Source: Dictyostelium firmibasis (lineage: Eukaryota; Evosea; Eumycetozoa; Dictyosteliales; Dictyosteliaceae). From it: 60,758 bases of DNA. The notes below the pieces were generated by a model that searched no databases, was not told where the DNA came from, and saw only the letters and a program-made list of their open reading frames with translations. The translations under genes were made by a program, and so were the position numbers. Below are positions 56,251 to 60,758 of this stretch, in pieces; position 1 is the stretch's first letter, and each line of letters opens with the position of its first letter. The stretch covers positions 35,001 to 95,758 of the forward strand of contig JAVFKY010000008.1 of assembly GCA_036169595.1 (NCBI GenBank), given 5' to 3'.

Positions 56251-57267
56251 ATGTCATCAATCAATGGTATTGAAAATATAAAATTTGAATATGAATTCAG
56301 TAATTTACTCTACTTTAGGAATTCTATTTTCTTTTCAATAATATTTTTTATAGTTTATAATAAGTCAAGTTATATTACAGAGAGTTTTTTTGGTGAAATA
56401 GTTAAAAAAGCATATACAACATTAACAGAGAAAAAAAGATTAGAATGGGACCAAAGAGTTGTTTCAATGGTTCATGCACTCATGGTTTTACCATTTTGTA
56501 TAATTTCTGCTATTGAAGCTTTCAGGGTAAGTTATAATTTATAATAAAAAAAAAAAAAAAAAAAAAATTTAAATAAAATAATATTGGTAACTAATTTTTT
56601 TTTTATACATTATCATTGTTATTTTTTAGTATGGCGATATATTTTATTTTCAAAATGATTCACTTTTAATGGTTTTATCAATTTCATCAGGTTATTTTAT
56701 ATGGGATTTAGTCATTTGTTATAAAGATCCAAAGTTAGTTGGAACACCAATGATAATCCATGCAATAATGGGTTTATCCTCAAACATATATGTTTCTGTA
56801 AGTTAAAAAGAATTGAATTTAAAATTTTTTTGAAAATTATTGACACAAAAATTAATTATTTTTATTGTTTTTTATTTAAAAAAAAAAAAAAGCTACCTCA
56901 TGGCAGACCATGTTTTGTACCAATTGTCGCAATTTTATTAATAACGGAAATTAGCACAATACCTTTAAATCTAAAAGGATTCATTCAAGTAGTAAATCCC
57001 AAATCAAAATATTATAATTGGTCATTAGGCGCATTTGTAATTACATTCTTACTATCTAGATGTATTATAGGATTACCATTTAATATTTATTTACTTTATG
57101 GATGTATAAAAAGATGGCACATTTTTCCAATGGATAAATCTTTGGTATTCGTAACTGAATGTGCAATTCAATTCTTTTTAAATAGTTATTGGGGTTTTTT
57201 ATTAGTAAAAAAACTTTACCAAACTTATTTAAAACCTACCTCTTATCATAAAAAAAATGAAGACTAA
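56251..57267 (+). CDS. TLC-domain membrane protein
   Basis: Polytopic TRAM/LAG1/CLN8 (TLC) domain protein of 272 residues, similar to TMEM56/TLCD4. Exons 56251..56526, 56630..56797 and 56893..57267 are all phase 0; the second exon is open only between introns and the third starts in an A-run (AAAG). Membrane segments: residues 20-40 (FRNSIFFSIIFFIVY), 73-90 (HALMVLPFCIISAIEAF), LLMVLSISSGYFIWDLVICY, a segment around HAIMGLSS, and two C-terminal ones (LGAFVITFLLSRCIIGLPFN, SYWGFLLVKKL). The conserved polar residues of the domain are present: a His in MVHALMV, Asp in WDLVICY, and a His-rich IIHAIMGL. TLC proteins include ceramide synthases and lipid-handling ER proteins; no Lag motif for ceramide synthase is seen, so a lipid-sensor or trafficking role is more likely. 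Confidence 0.85.
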
Positions 57268-57540
57268 TTTTTAGATAAATACAATATATTAAATAAAAAA
57301 ACAATATATATATTTTTGTAAATTAATTAATTAATTGCTCTGGGCTTATGTGAGATTTTTTTTTTTTTTTTTTTTTTTTCAATAAATATGCAAATTTATG
57401 AGAATTTATTGTTTTTTTTTTTTTTATTTTTTTCTATTTTTTTTTTTTTTTTTTTATTCTACATAGCTTCCTAAATTAAAATTTTTTTTTTTAAATTTTA
57501 GTTTATTTTTTTTACATGTTCAACCAAATATAAAGTATAT

Positions 57541-60414
<2,874 letters not shown>

Positions 60415-60638
60415 AAATCTATAATTAATTTTTTAAAATGATTTTTTTTATAACCATATGTCCAAACTCAAATACAGAAATTATAAAAAATTTTAGTGCA
60501 TTTTTTTTTTTTAAATTTGATTTGAATAAACCGCACAATGTTTGCGTGGTTTTTTTTATTTTTTTTTTTTTTTAAAAAAAATATTTAAATATTCATTGAA
60601 AAAAATGAATTATATATATATTAATATTTTAAGATTAT
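60415..60638. other. Tail-to-tail intergenic with a small hairpin
   Basis: Between the convergent USP and the Cys-rich gene. AAACC-GCA (60528-60535) pairs with TGC-GT-GGTTT (60543-60552) around a CAATGTT loop. The rest is A/T runs. Confidence 0.5.
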
Positions 60639-60758
60639 TTATAAATCATCACCACATTTACCAAATATTTTGCATTGTGTCAATGGGACATGAACACATT
60701 TACCACCTTGCTTGATGCTACAGTAATCACAAGTAAAGATATTGTTATCATTGCAATC
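60639..60758 (-). CDS. Cys-rich secreted-type protein, C-terminus only
   Basis: The right edge cuts a minus-strand gene; only 39 residues and the TAA are in view (DCNDNNIFTCDYCSIKQGGK, then CVHVPLTQCKIFGKCGDDL). The spacing C-NDNN-TCDYC-GGKCVHVPLTQC resembles the Dictyostelium CTDC repeat found in many cell-wall and extracellular proteins of dictyostelids. The upstream part, including any signal peptide, is outside the window. No introns can be judged. Confidence 0.65.
   Translation of the reverse strand, partial: DCNDNNIFTCDYCSIKQGGKCVHVPLTQCKIFGKCGDDL

Overview
The window is nuclear DNA of a dictyostelid social amoeba, most probably Dictyostelium discoideum. Intergenic DNA is almost pure A/T with long A and T homopolymers. 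Introns are short, AT-rich and mostly GTAAGT...TAG. Start codons are often preceded by runs of A, and coding sequence is full of in-frame (CAA)n and (AAT)n tracts giving poly-Gln and poly-Asn. No transposon, retroelement, tRNA, rRNA or CRISPR array was recognised.

Layout. 1-769 (+): 3' end of an RRM protein with a Q/Y-rich arm. 997-6764 (-): Mediator subunit MED23, eight exons. 6886-7262 (-): a broken or mis-modelled small gene. 7498-11716 (-): NPC1 sterol transporter. 11717-13988: gene-poor, with a small double hairpin and a coding-like relic. 13989-16784 (+): a Cys-rich E3 ligase joining RBR-type RING1-IBR to the RING-Cys-relay module of MYCBP2/Highwire. 16978-17040: a long imperfect hairpin. 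17491-18102 (+): WIP/verprolin-like WH2 protein. 18299-19657 (-): gamma-SNAP. 20300-21093 (+): AP-5 sigma. 21352-21906 (-): small secreted protein. 22845-23404 (-): ribosomal protein eL33. 24232-25751 (+): Nek2 kinase. 26314-26926 (+): histone H3, followed by a decayed H3 copy at 27527-27934. 28328-30883 (+): SLC4/BOR1-type transporter. 31633-32725 (+): Apd1/Aim32-type thioredoxin-like Fe-S protein. 32966-33175: possible tiny gene. 33339-35687 (+): dictyostelid family protein. 35803-37648 (+): mitochondrial D-lactate dehydrogenase. 37689-41185 (-): SCYL2 pseudokinase. 43744-44763 (+): PH domain joined to a TNFAIP8/TIPE-like domain. 45110-46279 (+): DUF4419 protein. 46602-52723 (-): double-PHD plus SET protein of the Set3/MLL5 type. 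54027-55886 (+): MIC60/mitofilin. 56251-57267 (+): TLC-domain membrane protein. 57541-60414 (+): USP37-like deubiquitinase. 60639-60758 (-): C-terminus of a Cys-rich protein.

The genes are independent housekeeping and signalling units, not an operon or island. Themes recur by chance or weak clustering: ubiquitin (RING-Cys-relay E3, USP37-like), chromatin and transcription (MED23, H3, PHD-SET), membrane traffic (gamma-SNAP, AP-5 sigma, SCYL2, NPC1) and mitochondria (LDHD, MIC60).

The most interesting item is the E3 at 13989-16784. It appears to carry an RBR front half whose catalytic Rcat domain is replaced by a MYCBP2-type relay module. Both relay cysteines are kept at the same 52-residue spacing. 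Next are the PH-TIPE fusion, the hairpin downstream of the E3, and a histone-type 3' stem-loop after the H3 gene, preserved in decayed form after the pseudogene.

Exon boundaries were worked out by hand from reading frame, phase and GT/AG signals. Family assignments come from remembered family sequences, with no database search.
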